The position numbers were made by a program, and so were the translations under genes. From Comamonadaceae bacterium (lineage in GTDB: Bacteria > Pseudomonadota > Gammaproteobacteria > Burkholderiales > Burkholderiaceae_C): a DNA stretch of 33,992 bases. The notes under the pieces are model-generated. The model was given only the letters and a program-made list of their open reading frames with translations. It was not told the origin of the DNA and did not search any database. The DNA is taken from assembly GCA_947450695.1 (NCBI GenBank), contig CANFWV010000036.1:1-33992 (forward strand), written 5' to 3'. How positions within the stretch are numbered: position 1 is the first letter of the stretch; every line of letters begins with the position of its first letter. Positions 1 to 8,159 of this stretch are shown piece after piece.

Positions 1-1293
1 GAGGAAGACTTCGACGAATTCGATGAAGAAGACGATGACGACGGCAAGGGCGGCTCCAAAGCGCTGACCAAAAAACTCGAAGAGCTGAAGAAAGAAGCCC
101 TCAGCCGCTTCGATAAAATTGCCCAGCACTTCGAAAAAGTCCACAAGACCTATGACAAAGAAGGCTACGGCACGCCGACCTATTTGAAGTCGCAAAAAGC
201 CCTCAGCGACGAGCTGATGACAGTTCGCTTCACGGCCAAGTCAATTGAAAAATTGTGCGATTTGCTGCGCGCTCAAGTGCTTGACGTTCGCAAAAAAGAA
301 CGCGAACTGCGCCGCATTATTGTGGACAAGTGCGGCATGCCGCAAGAAACCTTCGTGAAAGATTTTCCACCCAATTTGCTCAATCTGAAATGGGTTGAAA
401 AGCAAGTCGCATCGAACAAGCCTTGGTCGGTAGTGATGGCCCGGAACATCCCACCGATCCAAGAACTGCAAACCAAGCTGGCCGAGTTGCAGTCACGCGT
501 GGTCGTGCCTTTGACCCACCTCAAAGACATCAACAAACGCATGAACGAAGGCGAGACCAACTCGCGCGACGCCAAGAAAGAAATGATCGAAGCCAACTTA
601 CGCCTGGTCATCTCGATCGCCAAAAAATACACCAACCGTGGTCTGCAGTTTTTGGACTTGATCCAGGAAGGCAACATCGGCCTGATGAAAGCAGTCGACA
701 AGTTCGAATACCGTCGCGGCTACAAATTCTCGACCTACGCCACTTGGTGGATTCGCCAGGCCATCACGCGTTCAATCGCCGATCAGGCCCGCACCATTCG
801 TATTCCGGTGCACATGATCGAGACTATCAACAAGATGAACCGTCTGTCACGCCAGCACTTGCAAGAATTCGGCTTTGAGCCAGACGCCAGCGTTTTGGCG
901 GAGAAGATGGAGATTCCTGAAGAGAAAATCCGCAAGATCATGAAGATCGCCAAAGAGCCGATCTCCATGGAAACGCCAATTGGTGACGATGACGACTCAC
1001 ATCTGGGTGACTTCATCGAAGACAGCGCCAACACCGCGCCGCTTGAAGCGGCGATGCAAGCGGGTCTGCGCGACGTGGTCAAAGACATCCTCGACAGCCT
1101 GACACCACGCGAAGCCAAAGTGCTGCGCATGCGCTTCGGGATCGAAATGTCGACTGACCACACGTTGGAAGAAGTTGGCAAGCAATTCGACGTGACCCGC
1201 GAACGAATTCGTCAGATTGAGGCCAAAGCTTTGCGCAAGCTCAAGCACCCGAGCCGCAGCGACAAACTGCGCAGCTTCATCGATACGATGTAA
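1..1293 (+). CDS. rpoD: RNA polymerase primary sigma factor RpoD (5' end cut by window)
   Basis: Principal sigma-70 factor, which directs core RNA polymerase to housekeeping promoters. The frame is open from the first base, so 430 C-terminal residues are present and the start lies outside the window. The visible part opens with an acidic stretch rich in D and E, then the helical non-conserved region typical of group 1 sigma factors. Region 2 starts near visible residue 195 ([14 protein letters not shown], then [19 protein letters not shown] and the [10 protein letters not shown] melting motif). Region 3 follows, and region 4 runs from about residue 366 ([14 protein letters not shown]) with the -35-binding helix-turn-helix containing [14 protein letters not shown]. 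The C-terminus is complete and followed by a strong terminator. The acidic and non-conserved regions exclude RpoS or RpoH. Identification is very secure. Confidence 0.97.
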   Translation, partial: EEDFDEFDEEDDDDGKGGSKALTKKLEELKKEALSRFDKIAQHFEKVHKTYDKEGYGTPTYLKSQKALSDELMTVRFTAKSIEKLCDLLRAQVLDVRKKERELRRIIVDKCGMPQETFVKDFPPNLLNLKWVEKQVASNKPWSVVMARNIPPIQELQTKLAELQSRVVVPLTHLKDINKRMNEGETNSRDAKKEMIEANLRLVISIAKKYTNRGLQFLDLIQEGNIGLMKAVDKFEYRRGYKFSTYATWWIRQAITRSIADQARTIRIPVHMIETINKMNRLSRQHLQEFGFEPDASVLAEKMEIPEEKIRKIMKIAKEPISMETPIGDDDDSHLGDFIEDSANTAPLEAAMQAGLRDVVKDILDSLTPREAKVLRMRFGIEMSTDHTLEEVGKQFDVTRERIRQIEAKALRKLKHPSRSDKLRSFIDTM

Positions 1294-1321
1294 CTGACCC
1301 CAGCTTTCAAAGCGTCTGAAG

Positions 1322-1357
1322 CGCCTGCTGCCGATAAGGTAGCAGGCGTTTTTTTTT
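1322..1357 (+). terminator. Rho-independent terminator of rpoD
   Basis: An 11-bp stem with one G-T pair (left arm 1322-1332, right arm 1338-1348) and a five-base GATAA loop is followed directly by nine T residues. It begins 29 bases after the rpoD stop codon. It should insulate the exopolysaccharide operon from rpoD transcription, so that operon needs its own promoter. Confidence 0.93.
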
Positions 1358-1380
1358 GCTCGGACATCACACTTCCCACG

Positions 1381-1397
1381 CCGGCAGGAGGCTTGCA
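1381..1397 (+). promoter_or_regulatory. Candidate sigma-54 (RpoN) promoter of the rightward EPS operon
   Basis: The sequence has the invariant GG (1383-1384) and GC (1395-1396) at the required ten-base spacing. Against the YTGGCACGRNNNTTGCW consensus, only the T before GG and the first C of CACG differ. The TTGCA -12 element is perfect. Transcription would start near 1408, leaving a leader of about 90 bases before the first gene. Regulation of PEP-CTERM/EPS genes by RpoN with PrsK/PrsR is known in floc-forming betaproteobacteria. No activator gene is present here, so the assignment is by sequence match only. Confidence 0.55.
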
Positions 1398-1448
1398 CTG
1401 ACAGCATATTTTTAAAAAAAATGGAAACTAGCTGTAGATATGCACACG

Positions 1449-1473
1449 AAACCACATCGCACAGAAGTGGTTT
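1449..1473. repeat. Inverted repeat in the leader of the EPS operon
   Basis: Perfect 7-bp arms AAACCAC (1449-1455) and GTGGTTT (1467-1473) are separated by 11 bases. The repeat lies between the candidate sigma-54 promoter and the ribosome binding site (AGAGGA, about 1488-1493) of the first gene. It could be an RNA hairpin or a protein-binding site. Arms this short can arise by chance. Confidence 0.3.
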
Positions 1474-1499
1474 GAATTAGCTTCTACAGAGGACTCTTC

Positions 1500-1805
1500 A
1501 TGCGCCGCGTACTGCTCACCTTAGCCACTGCAGGCAGCTTGACAGCTTTTGCTGCGAGCATCGCACCAGTCCATCAGGACCCAGTGCCGAGGGCCCACCA
1601 AATGACGACCGTCGGGATGCTTAATGCGAACGACACCCAGCCCGGTCAGAGCAGCATCGCAAACGCGGCAACATCTGCGAGCTCAAACAAAGCCTTGGCC
1701 CGGACCGATGAGGATGGCAACCTGAGTATTTATGGGACGCTGGCCGTCACCTTGGTTGTGATGGCGACGATTGCATTGCGACGCACCCGTCACCGAAAGT
1801 CCTGA
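1500..1805 (+). CDS. Small exported protein with C-terminal membrane tail, first gene of the EPS operon
   Basis: A 101-residue protein of no family I recognise. It has an N-terminal signal peptide (residues 1-19, positive MRR start, hydrophobic core, AFAA cleavage region). A hydrophilic middle of about 55 residues rich in A, S, N, T and Q follows. The end is one hydrophobic segment (about 77-93) closed by a basic tail (RRTRHRKS). This signal peptide, linker, membrane segment and arginine cluster layout is that of exosortase-sorted proteins, but the PEP motif is missing: the residues before the segment read DEDGNLSIYG. Start is ATG with AGAGGA seven bases upstream. Its stop is two bases before the flippase ATG, so the two are probably translationally coupled, which ties it to polysaccharide production. 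It could equally be a simple tail-anchored protein. Confidence 0.72.
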   Translation: MRRVLLTLATAGSLTAFAASIAPVHQDPVPRAHQMTTVGMLNANDTQPGQSSIANAATSASSNKALARTDEDGNLSIYGTLAVTLVVMATIALRRTRHRKS

Positions 1806-1807
1806 GT

Positions 1808-3325
1808 ATGAGCGGCATGGGTCTGCCCGGCGTGATGGCGGTGAAGTGGAGTACAGCCTCTATGCTCGCCCGCTTTTTTCTTCAGTTGTGCGCGCAAGTC
1901 ATACTGGCTCGCACCTTAGGGCCCGAGATTTTCGGTCTATTTGCCATCGGCATGGTCGTGCTGACCTTCGCCGGATTCATGACCGGCTTTGGATTCAGCT
2001 GGAGCCTATTGCAACGCGCCACGGTACAGAATGAAGACATCCGCTTTGCCTGGACTTGGCAAGTCCTCGTCGGCCTGCTGACCATGGCCAGTGTCTATGG
2101 ACTGGCGCCTTGGTTAGCCGCATATTTCAGGGAACCCCGGTCGCAATTCGTCATTCAATGGCTGGCATTGACGTGCGTGCTAACGGCTGCTTCGGGTCCT
2201 TCAACGTACTTACTGCAGCGCGACCTCAACTTTCGGGCCATCGGCTTGATTCAGGTCGGTAGCTATGGCGCGGGCTACCTGTTGGTCGGCATTCCCATGG
2301 CCTTGCTGGGCTGGGGTACAGCCTCTCTGGTGGCCTCCTGGCTGGTGCAGGCCAGCGTCACGCTGCTGGCAAGCTACGCCTTAAAACCACACCCGTTAAG
2401 ACCGCTATTTTGGTATGCGGGCGCAGCCACGGCGATCAGCACGGGGCGTGCAGTATTCGTCACCAATATCGTCAACTGGTTTCTGAACAACATGGACCGC
2501 GTCTTGATTGGTCGGCTGCTAAACACGCACGCACTAGGCCTTTACAACGTAGCCTACAACATGGCCGCCATGCCCAATTCGCTGCTGCTGGGCTCACTAC
2601 AGCCCGCTTTTTTGGCGGCTGGAGCAAGACTGCAAGATCAGCTGCCTCGTTTAGGTCGAGCGTACGTTCAAATGCTCGCCACAGTGCTGGTCCTCATCTT
2701 GCCTGCCTTTGTTTTTCTGGCCTTGATTTCAGAAGATCTGATACGCCTCTTGTATGGTCCTGCATGGCAGGAGGCCGGCTGGGTGCTGCAGATTTTATTT
2801 GTCGGCATGCCTGCTTATGTGGTGTGGGGTTTATCGACACCTGTGTTGTGGAATACCGGCCGCCAGCACTTCGAGTTTGCGCTTCAACTGCCGCTGGTGC
2901 TTGTTGGTGCCGCTGGTTTTTATGCCTTCGCGGGCAAAGGCTTGCGCAGCGCGGCCGGGGTGGCTGTGGCACTGCTGGTGCTGCGTGCCTTGGTGATGAG
3001 TCTGGCCGCCATGCGAGCGCTGCAACTTCGGTGGAGTAGTTTGCTACCGGATGCAGGCCGCAGCTTGCTGCTCATCGGACTCTGCGTGTTAGGAGTTTGG
3101 GCGGGTCACAACGCCACAACAGGTTTTGACAATGTTGGGCTTTCCTTGCTGGTCAGCGTGTTGCTGACCCTGTGTGCTGTCGCCGTTGCGATCTGGTGGC
3201 GACCTTATTTGCTCGGCACGCCAACGATCGAGATGGTGCTTCGCTTCATCCCCCAACTCAACACATTTTTCCATCGCAACGACTTGCCGCCGCGAATCGA
3301 TGTTGTCGGCGAACAAAGGTCGTAG
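1808..3325 (+). CDS. Wzx-type polysaccharide flippase (MOP/MATE superfamily)
   Basis: A 505-residue, highly hydrophobic inner-membrane protein with about 12-14 predicted membrane segments. It fits the polysaccharide-synthesis branch of the MOP superfamily, which flips lipid-linked repeat units to the periplasm. Family-like features include the N-terminal VKWSTASMLARFFLQLCAQ segment, ILARTLGPEIFGLFAIG, the FLNNMDRVLIGRLL segment with LGLYNVAYNMA after it, and the LIRLLYGPAWQEAG loop. Length is normal for the family. It lies two bases after the small first gene and 17 bases before the polymerase. With the neighbouring Wzy and Wzz-like proteins it supports a Wzx/Wzy-dependent route rather than an ABC-transporter route. 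Transported sugar unknown. Confidence 0.9.
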   Translation: MSGMGLPGVMAVKWSTASMLARFFLQLCAQVILARTLGPEIFGLFAIGMVVLTFAGFMTGFGFSWSLLQRATVQNEDIRFAWTWQVLVGLLTMASVYGLAPWLAAYFREPRSQFVIQWLALTCVLTAASGPSTYLLQRDLNFRAIGLIQVGSYGAGYLLVGIPMALLGWGTASLVASWLVQASVTLLASYALKPHPLRPLFWYAGAATAISTGRAVFVTNIVNWFLNNMDRVLIGRLLNTHALGLYNVAYNMAAMPNSLLLGSLQPAFLAAGARLQDQLPRLGRAYVQMLATVLVLILPAFVFLALISEDLIRLLYGPAWQEAGWVLQILFVGMPAYVVWGLSTPVLWNTGRQHFEFALQLPLVLVGAAGFYAFAGKGLRSAAGVAVALLVLRALVMSLAAMRALQLRWSSLLPDAGRSLLLIGLCVLGVWAGHNATTGFDNVGLSLLVSVLLTLCAVAVAIWWRPYLLGTPTIEMVLRFIPQLNTFFHRNDLPPRIDVVGEQRS

Positions 3326-3342
3326 GACTCAGAGCCCTTCAT

Positions 3343-4809
3343 ATGCCAAACACACTGACCCCATGGATACTCATCGGCGGCGCCATGCTCGCCGCATTGA
3401 TCACGGCGACCAGCATGGCTGGCGCGTTGCATGCCACCTCCCGGCGCGAGCAAGGATTCATGCCACTTATTTTTTACGCGATTCTTCTCGCCGTAGCGGT
3501 CGGTAGCCTGCTGTCTGGACGCGATCTCAGCAGCAACTTACTGACAGAAGAACAGACCGTACACAATGCCGTTCACCCGGCCATGGTGATATTGCAACCC
3601 CTGCTGTCGCTGCTGATACTGGCGATCAGTGGGGAACGAATCATCGCGCATTGGTTACAGCGAAAAAACACATATCAGCCCCTGCTGTTGTTGATCATTT
3701 TTAGTATCTTTTGGACTAGCACGATTGCTGCGCCGGCACTGTTTGGTGCCCATCCACAGATATCGCATGATTACGTGTACCCACTGGTGATCGGGTTGGC
3801 TGCAGCGCTGGCCTCTGGCTTAGAACGTGATCAAGCGCTCAAGGCCGCACGCGATGCCATTTTTGTATTCATGCTGTTGGGCTTACTGTTGGCGTTGATC
3901 AACCCCAATATGGTGTTGGATCACGCCTACTCGCAAGGACTTATCCCCGGACTACCCCGACTGGCGGGACTGTCGCCACATCCCGTCGGCATGGGCTTAC
4001 TGTCCCAGCTCGGGCTACTGTGCTTGATGGCCTGTCCCTACCAAGACCGCTGGCTAGAACGGCTAGCGTGGACGGTCGGACTGACGAGCCTTTTCGTCGC
4101 GCAATCCAAAACGGCTTGGCTGGCATTTTTGATCTGTGCAGCAAGCATGCTAGCGGTCCAGCGTGGCGCAGCATTCGGGCGACGCCTGTCCAACCCGATG
4201 CGCCCTGCTGTTGGCATGACGACTCTTATTGGCTTTATGTTGGGCGTGGTAATGCTCGCTGCAGTGTTGATGTTCAGCGACTTCGGCGATCGCGTCAGCG
4301 CTTTCGTCACTTCACCGGAGGGCGCGCAGCTGACGTCTCTCACGGGGCGCGACCGCATCTGGGCGATTGCGTTTGACGAATGGCAGCGCAACCCGGTTTT
4401 TGGCTACGGTCCGGGCATCTGGGGGGAGACTTTTCGGGCCAGTATTGGCATGGAAAACGCCACGCATGGACACAACCAATTCATGGACACACTGTCGCGT
4501 TCGGGCACCGTGGGAGCGACCGGTTTGCTGCTGTACTCAATCCTTTTGATGTTCCTCTCGCTGCGCTTCACTCGCGTCACCAAGGGTCTGTCTTTGGCAT
4601 TATTTTTGTCGCTTGCGCTACGGGCCATCACGGAGGTTCCACTCATGATGTTTGGCTATGGCGCCGAGATGATCAATCATGTGCTGCTGCTGATGGTGCT
4701 AGCAGCAGCGACGCAAGAAACACGCACAGCCGTTCATCAGCTCTCGAAAAAACAAGCCCCGAGCAGTCGTCCATCGGCATCGTCCATGCCGACCTCCGGT
4801 CCACGATAA
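3343..4809 (+). CDS. O-antigen ligase/polymerase family protein (Wzy-like)
   Basis: A 488-residue inner-membrane protein with roughly 10-12 hydrophobic segments. The diagnostic feature is the large periplasmic loop near residues 330-395: LTGRDRIWAIAFDEW, NPVFGYGPGIW, then GHNQFMDTLSRSGTVGATG. This is the Wzy_C (PF04932) signature shared by O-antigen ligases and repeat-unit polymerases. In a locus with a flippase and a chain-length protein, a polymerase is more likely than a ligase. The ATG at 3343 is chosen because it begins the first membrane segment and sits just after the flippase gene; upstream in-frame starts would overlap that gene deeply. Polymerised sugar unknown. Confidence 0.87.
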   Translation: MPNTLTPWILIGGAMLAALITATSMAGALHATSRREQGFMPLIFYAILLAVAVGSLLSGRDLSSNLLTEEQTVHNAVHPAMVILQPLLSLLILAISGERIIAHWLQRKNTYQPLLLLIIFSIFWTSTIAAPALFGAHPQISHDYVYPLVIGLAAALASGLERDQALKAARDAIFVFMLLGLLLALINPNMVLDHAYSQGLIPGLPRLAGLSPHPVGMGLLSQLGLLCLMACPYQDRWLERLAWTVGLTSLFVAQSKTAWLAFLICAASMLAVQRGAAFGRRLSNPMRPAVGMTTLIGFMLGVVMLAAVLMFSDFGDRVSAFVTSPEGAQLTSLTGRDRIWAIAFDEWQRNPVFGYGPGIWGETFRASIGMENATHGHNQFMDTLSRSGTVGATGLLLYSILLMFLSLRFTRVTKGLSLALFLSLALRAITEVPLMMFGYGAEMINHVLLLMVLAAATQETRTAVHQLSKKQAPSSRPSASSMPTSGPR

Positions 4810-4838
4810 GTCACATTTTTTGCCGCACGTTGGAAGTC

Positions 4839-5825
4839 ATGAAATTCACCGTCCTCATTCCTCTTTACAACAAAGCCCCCTACATACGCTGCACCCTTGA
4901 ATCGGTGCTGGCACAGAACTTCAAGGACTATGAAATTTTGGTGATCGATGATGGTTCAACGGATGGTGGCGACAAGATCGTTGAAGCCATGGTTGATGAC
5001 ACGATCAGGTTGATCCGTCAGGCCAACGCTGGCGTTTCAGCCGCAAGAAACCAAGGCATTTCGGAGGCCCGCGGTGATTGGGTCTCATTCTTGGATGCTG
5101 ACGATTGGCAGCACCCTGATTTTTTAGCGGCTCTCGTGTTGGCTCAAGCAGCCTACCCGGAAGCCCAAGCCGCGGGCACCGATTTTTTGCGTTTTCCACA
5201 TGCCGAAGGGTCGTGGCCGCCACGCTGGCTGATACCCTCAGGCCCGCCCGACATTGAGCGCATTGCTGACTTGCCTTCGCGATGGATGCAGGGGCCATCG
5301 CTGTGCAGCAGCGCCGTGGCGGTCCGACGTGATTTACTGCAATCCATGCAGCCCTGCTTCCCGCTGGGGGAGGCGATGGGCGAAGACCTCGACTTGTGGT
5401 TTCGATTGGCGGAAAAAACGCCTATCGCGCTGGTCCGTGTGCCGCTTGCAGCCTACCGCGTAACGGTTGCCGGCAGTCTGACAGCGCAACAGACGCCCTC
5501 AAATGCACCACCATTTATCCGGCGCATCCGTGACCGCGCCATGTCGGGCCTCATGACGCCGGCCCAACGCCGCTCGGCACTGTGGCTGGTGGCGCAGCAT
5601 GAAGTCTCCGTCGCACGGTTGGCAGTGATGACGGGTCAAAGACTGTCGGGGCTTCGCTGCTTGATTCGCGGTCGGCGTGCAGCGCGAGGTCGGCGCTGGT
5701 GGTTAACACTGGCAATGACACTTTTTATGCCTAACCAAGTGGTCAGTCGCTGGGAGAGCTGGCGCATCCGCCGAGGCAACCCCACGGCACAGTTGACACA
5801 GGCAGGGTCAATCTATGAAACATGA
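4839..5825 (+). CDS. Family 2 glycosyltransferase
   Basis: A 328-residue cytoplasmic GT-A enzyme, probably adding one sugar to the undecaprenyl-linked repeat unit. The fold opens with TVLIPLYNKAPYIRCTLESV and has the nucleotide-binding VIDDGSTDGG (about residues 36-44), SAARNQGISEARGDW and the metal-binding DAD (86-88, FLDADDW). A GEDLDLWFRLAE segment matches the usual acceptor/catalytic ED motif. The C-terminal third is arginine-rich and has no clear membrane anchor. The ATG at 4839 is chosen because the conserved domain starts there and GGAAG precedes it. It overlaps the next glycosyltransferase by 11 bases. Donor and acceptor unknown. Confidence 0.9.
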   Translation: MKFTVLIPLYNKAPYIRCTLESVLAQNFKDYEILVIDDGSTDGGDKIVEAMVDDTIRLIRQANAGVSAARNQGISEARGDWVSFLDADDWQHPDFLAALVLAQAAYPEAQAAGTDFLRFPHAEGSWPPRWLIPSGPPDIERIADLPSRWMQGPSLCSSAVAVRRDLLQSMQPCFPLGEAMGEDLDLWFRLAEKTPIALVRVPLAAYRVTVAGSLTAQQTPSNAPPFIRRIRDRAMSGLMTPAQRRSALWLVAQHEVSVARLAVMTGQRLSGLRCLIRGRRAARGRRWWLTLAMTLFMPNQVVSRWESWRIRRGNPTAQLTQAGSIYET

Positions 5826-6957
5826 AAAAAATGACGGAGTGTTGGGTTCAGATCAGGCCCCAGACAGTTCGGTCCGACCTTGCCGCGTCTCCATCATCAT
5901 CAAATCCCTCAACGAGGAAAAAAGAATTGCCGCCACCTTGGAAGGTGCCCTGCGCGCGATCGCCGTGTTCGGTGGTGAGGTGATCCTGGCGGACTCCTAC
6001 TCGTCCGACCAGACCATCGACATTGCTCGCCGCTATCCCGTCCGAATTGTGCAACTCAAGCACCCACAAGAACGCTGCTGCGGTATCGGCCCCCAACTCG
6101 GATACCAGTACGCCCGCGGTGAATTTTTGTATTTAGTGGACGGTGACATGCAACTCATCGACGGATTTTTGGAGCAGGCACTGGCCTTCATGCACGACCA
6201 CCCTGATATCGCCGGTGTCGGTGGGCGCGTGCTGGAGATGAACCTGAGCAGCCCGGAATACCAAGTCCGGCATGATCTATGGGCCCAGAGTAAGTCCGGT
6301 CAGGCCAGCCGACTCGACGGTGGTGGGCTCTACCGACGCAGTGCCATTGAAGCAGCCGGCTATTTTTCTGACCGCAACCTCCACAGCTACGAAGAATTTG
6401 ACTTGGCTGCGCGTCTGCGCTCGCTGGGCTGGAGCCTGTGGCGCATGCCGGTCCATGCTGTCAGCCACTACGGCCATGAAACGCCCCCCTACCAACTGCT
6501 GCTGAAGCGTTGGCGCAGCCGTTACCTCTGTGGACTCGGTGAGTTGCTGCGGGCCAGCGCTCGCGAGACCCGGCTAGGTTTGGTGTTGCGGGAGGTCAGG
6601 GAGTTGCGGCTTTATGCCGCTGTATTACTTTGGTGGGCGACCTTGCTGACGATCCCTTTGTGGCCGGTTTCAGTCGGCGTTGCGCTTGCGGCTGGTACGG
6701 TCTTGCTAATAGCCCCCTTGGGCCTGATGACATGGCGTAAGCGGTCCTTCCAAAGCGGCCTCTATTCGGTGATTTCATGGTGCTTTAACACGGCCGGTTT
6801 GGTGCGCGGATTGCGCCACGTGCAAATCCCGGCGCGGCGCACCATCGACAGTCAAATGCTCCAAGACGCAGACTGCACACCCATCCCCCACAAAGCAGAA
6901 AGCCACCGAAAATCGAAGCCAACGCCGTCTGCCGTCACCTGTATGTCGCCGCCTTGA
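5815..6957 (+). CDS. Family 2 glycosyltransferase with C-terminal membrane segments
   Basis: A 380-residue GT2 enzyme. The catalytic domain includes SIIIKSLNEEKRIAATLEGA, a first acidic motif reading LADSYSSDQT (usual form VDdGStD), and the metal-binding DGD (109-111, YLVDGDMQL). SYEEFDLAARLRSLGW around 207-222 corresponds to the ED catalytic motif. Two hydrophobic stretches near 260-305 probably anchor it to the inner membrane. The ATG overlaps the upstream gene by 11 bases and has GGCAGGG upstream. The last 35 residues are polar and basic and look unstructured. It probably extends the lipid-linked oligosaccharide; sugar unknown. Confidence 0.87.
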   Translation: MKHEKNDGVLGSDQAPDSSVRPCRVSIIIKSLNEEKRIAATLEGALRAIAVFGGEVILADSYSSDQTIDIARRYPVRIVQLKHPQERCCGIGPQLGYQYARGEFLYLVDGDMQLIDGFLEQALAFMHDHPDIAGVGGRVLEMNLSSPEYQVRHDLWAQSKSGQASRLDGGGLYRRSAIEAAGYFSDRNLHSYEEFDLAARLRSLGWSLWRMPVHAVSHYGHETPPYQLLLKRWRSRYLCGLGELLRASARETRLGLVLREVRELRLYAAVLLWWATLLTIPLWPVSVGVALAAGTVLLIAPLGLMTWRKRSFQSGLYSVISWCFNTAGLVRGLRHVQIPARRTIDSQMLQDADCTPIPHKAESHRKSKPTPSAVTCMSPP

Positions 6958-6959
6958 GC

Positions 6960-8159
6960 ATGCCGAAAGTCGACGCACGCGACCCGGCGCTATTTAGCGC
7001 CCCACATAAGTCCAGCGGTCGCTACATCTATATCGCCTGCCCTTGGACACCGAAGGGCGGCGGCATGTTCAAAGTGGCCGACTACCTGATCCAAACACAG
7101 GCCAAAACAACACCAAGTCATGCGGCGGAACTGCGCCCACTCGACACGCGCGGGGACGCCAGCGCTCTGGGCTCGCTCTGGGTTCTAACAACGGCTATCG
7201 GGCGTCTGGTGAAAGGCAAATTTAGCGGGCAATTGGCGGGAGTACATGTCAACATGGCAGAGCGACTCAGCCTGTTTCGTAAATGCACGTTGATCATCAC
7301 GAGTCGGGCGCTCGGAATTCCGGTGGTTCTGCACCTGCATGCGGCACAGCTGCATCACTTTTACCAATGTCTGCCCGGCCCCTTGAAAGCGCTCACGCGC
7401 TGGGTTTTTTCAATCGCCAACAGTTGCATCGTGCTGGGCACGGCCAGTCGCCAATTTGTCAACGCAACGCTCAAGGTACCGCCGCAGAAAATTCAAATTC
7501 TCATCAATGGTGTGCCCGAGACGACAGAGCCCAGACGTCAATCCAGCGCTGACACGAATGCCATCCAGCAAGTTCTATTTGTCGGTAACTTGTCCCACCG
7601 CAAAGGCGTGTCTGACTTGCTACAAGCGCTGGCCTTACCAGGCTTTGATTCTGACCGCATCAAGGTCACGCTGGCGGGTGGCGGTGACGTGGCAGCTTAT
7701 CAAGCGCAAGCCGTCAAACTTGGATTAGACCGATGGGTGCGCTTTGCGGGTTGGACAAGCCAAGCGCAAGTAGCCCAACTGATGTCACAGGCTGACGTCT
7801 TCGTTCTCCCCTCTTACGACGAAGGATTACCGCTGGTGATTTTGGAGGCTCTGGCCAATGGAGTGGCGGTCGTTTGCTCGCCCGTGGGCGAGATTCCATC
7901 GATTCTCTCGGACAAAGTTCATGCCGTTTTTGTTCAAGCGGGTGATGTAAAAGGTATCGCCGCTGCGTTGCAGAAAGTTCTGCAGCAACCGACCTTTCGA
8001 CAGGAACTTGAGCGTAACGGCCGAGCACTTTACGCGCAGAATTTTTCGTTGCTTCGCTTTTTTTCCGATGTGGCACGCATTCACCAACAACACTTTGGTA
8101 TCTCAGCTGTCGCACGGCTGACGGCTGATACCAGAACGGTTGAACAGGTCAACCCATGA
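6960..8159 (+). CDS. Family 4 glycosyltransferase (GT-B fold)
   Basis: A 399-residue retaining-type GT-B enzyme. The C-terminal domain carries LFVGNLSHRKGVSDLLQAL (about 200-218), VTLAGGGD, RWVRFAGWTS, and the donor-binding ADVFVLPSYDEGLPLVILEA, whose EGLPLVILE matches the EX7E motif of GT4. The N-terminal domain shows YIACPWTPKGGGMFKVADYL and a histidine-rich acceptor segment (LHLHAAQLHHFYQ). The ATG at 6960 is two bases after the previous stop; a TTG at 6954 is possible but less likely. Its stop overlaps the next start in an ATGA, indicating translational coupling. Specificity unknown. Confidence 0.9.
   Translation: MPKVDARDPALFSAPHKSSGRYIYIACPWTPKGGGMFKVADYLIQTQAKTTPSHAAELRPLDTRGDASALGSLWVLTTAIGRLVKGKFSGQLAGVHVNMAERLSLFRKCTLIITSRALGIPVVLHLHAAQLHHFYQCLPGPLKALTRWVFSIANSCIVLGTASRQFVNATLKVPPQKIQILINGVPETTEPRRQSSADTNAIQQVLFVGNLSHRKGVSDLLQALALPGFDSDRIKVTLAGGGDVAAYQAQAVKLGLDRWVRFAGWTSQAQVAQLMSQADVFVLPSYDEGLPLVILEALANGVAVVCSPVGEIPSILSDKVHAVFVQAGDVKGIAAALQKVLQQPTFRQELERNGRALYAQNFSLLRFFSDVARIHQQHFGISAVARLTADTRTVEQVNP

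Noticed and set aside
1408..1440. Sigma-70 promoter in the AT-rich stretch before the small EPS gene
   Set aside because: TTGCAC at 1393 has no acceptable -10 at 16-18 bases, and TAGATA at 1435 has no -35. The sigma-54 match is better.
1761..1805. Small EPS-leader protein as a canonical PEP-CTERM protein
   Set aside because: The hydrophobic segment and arginine tail fit, but there is no PEP or VPEP motif before the segment. It is recorded only as exosortase-substrate-like.
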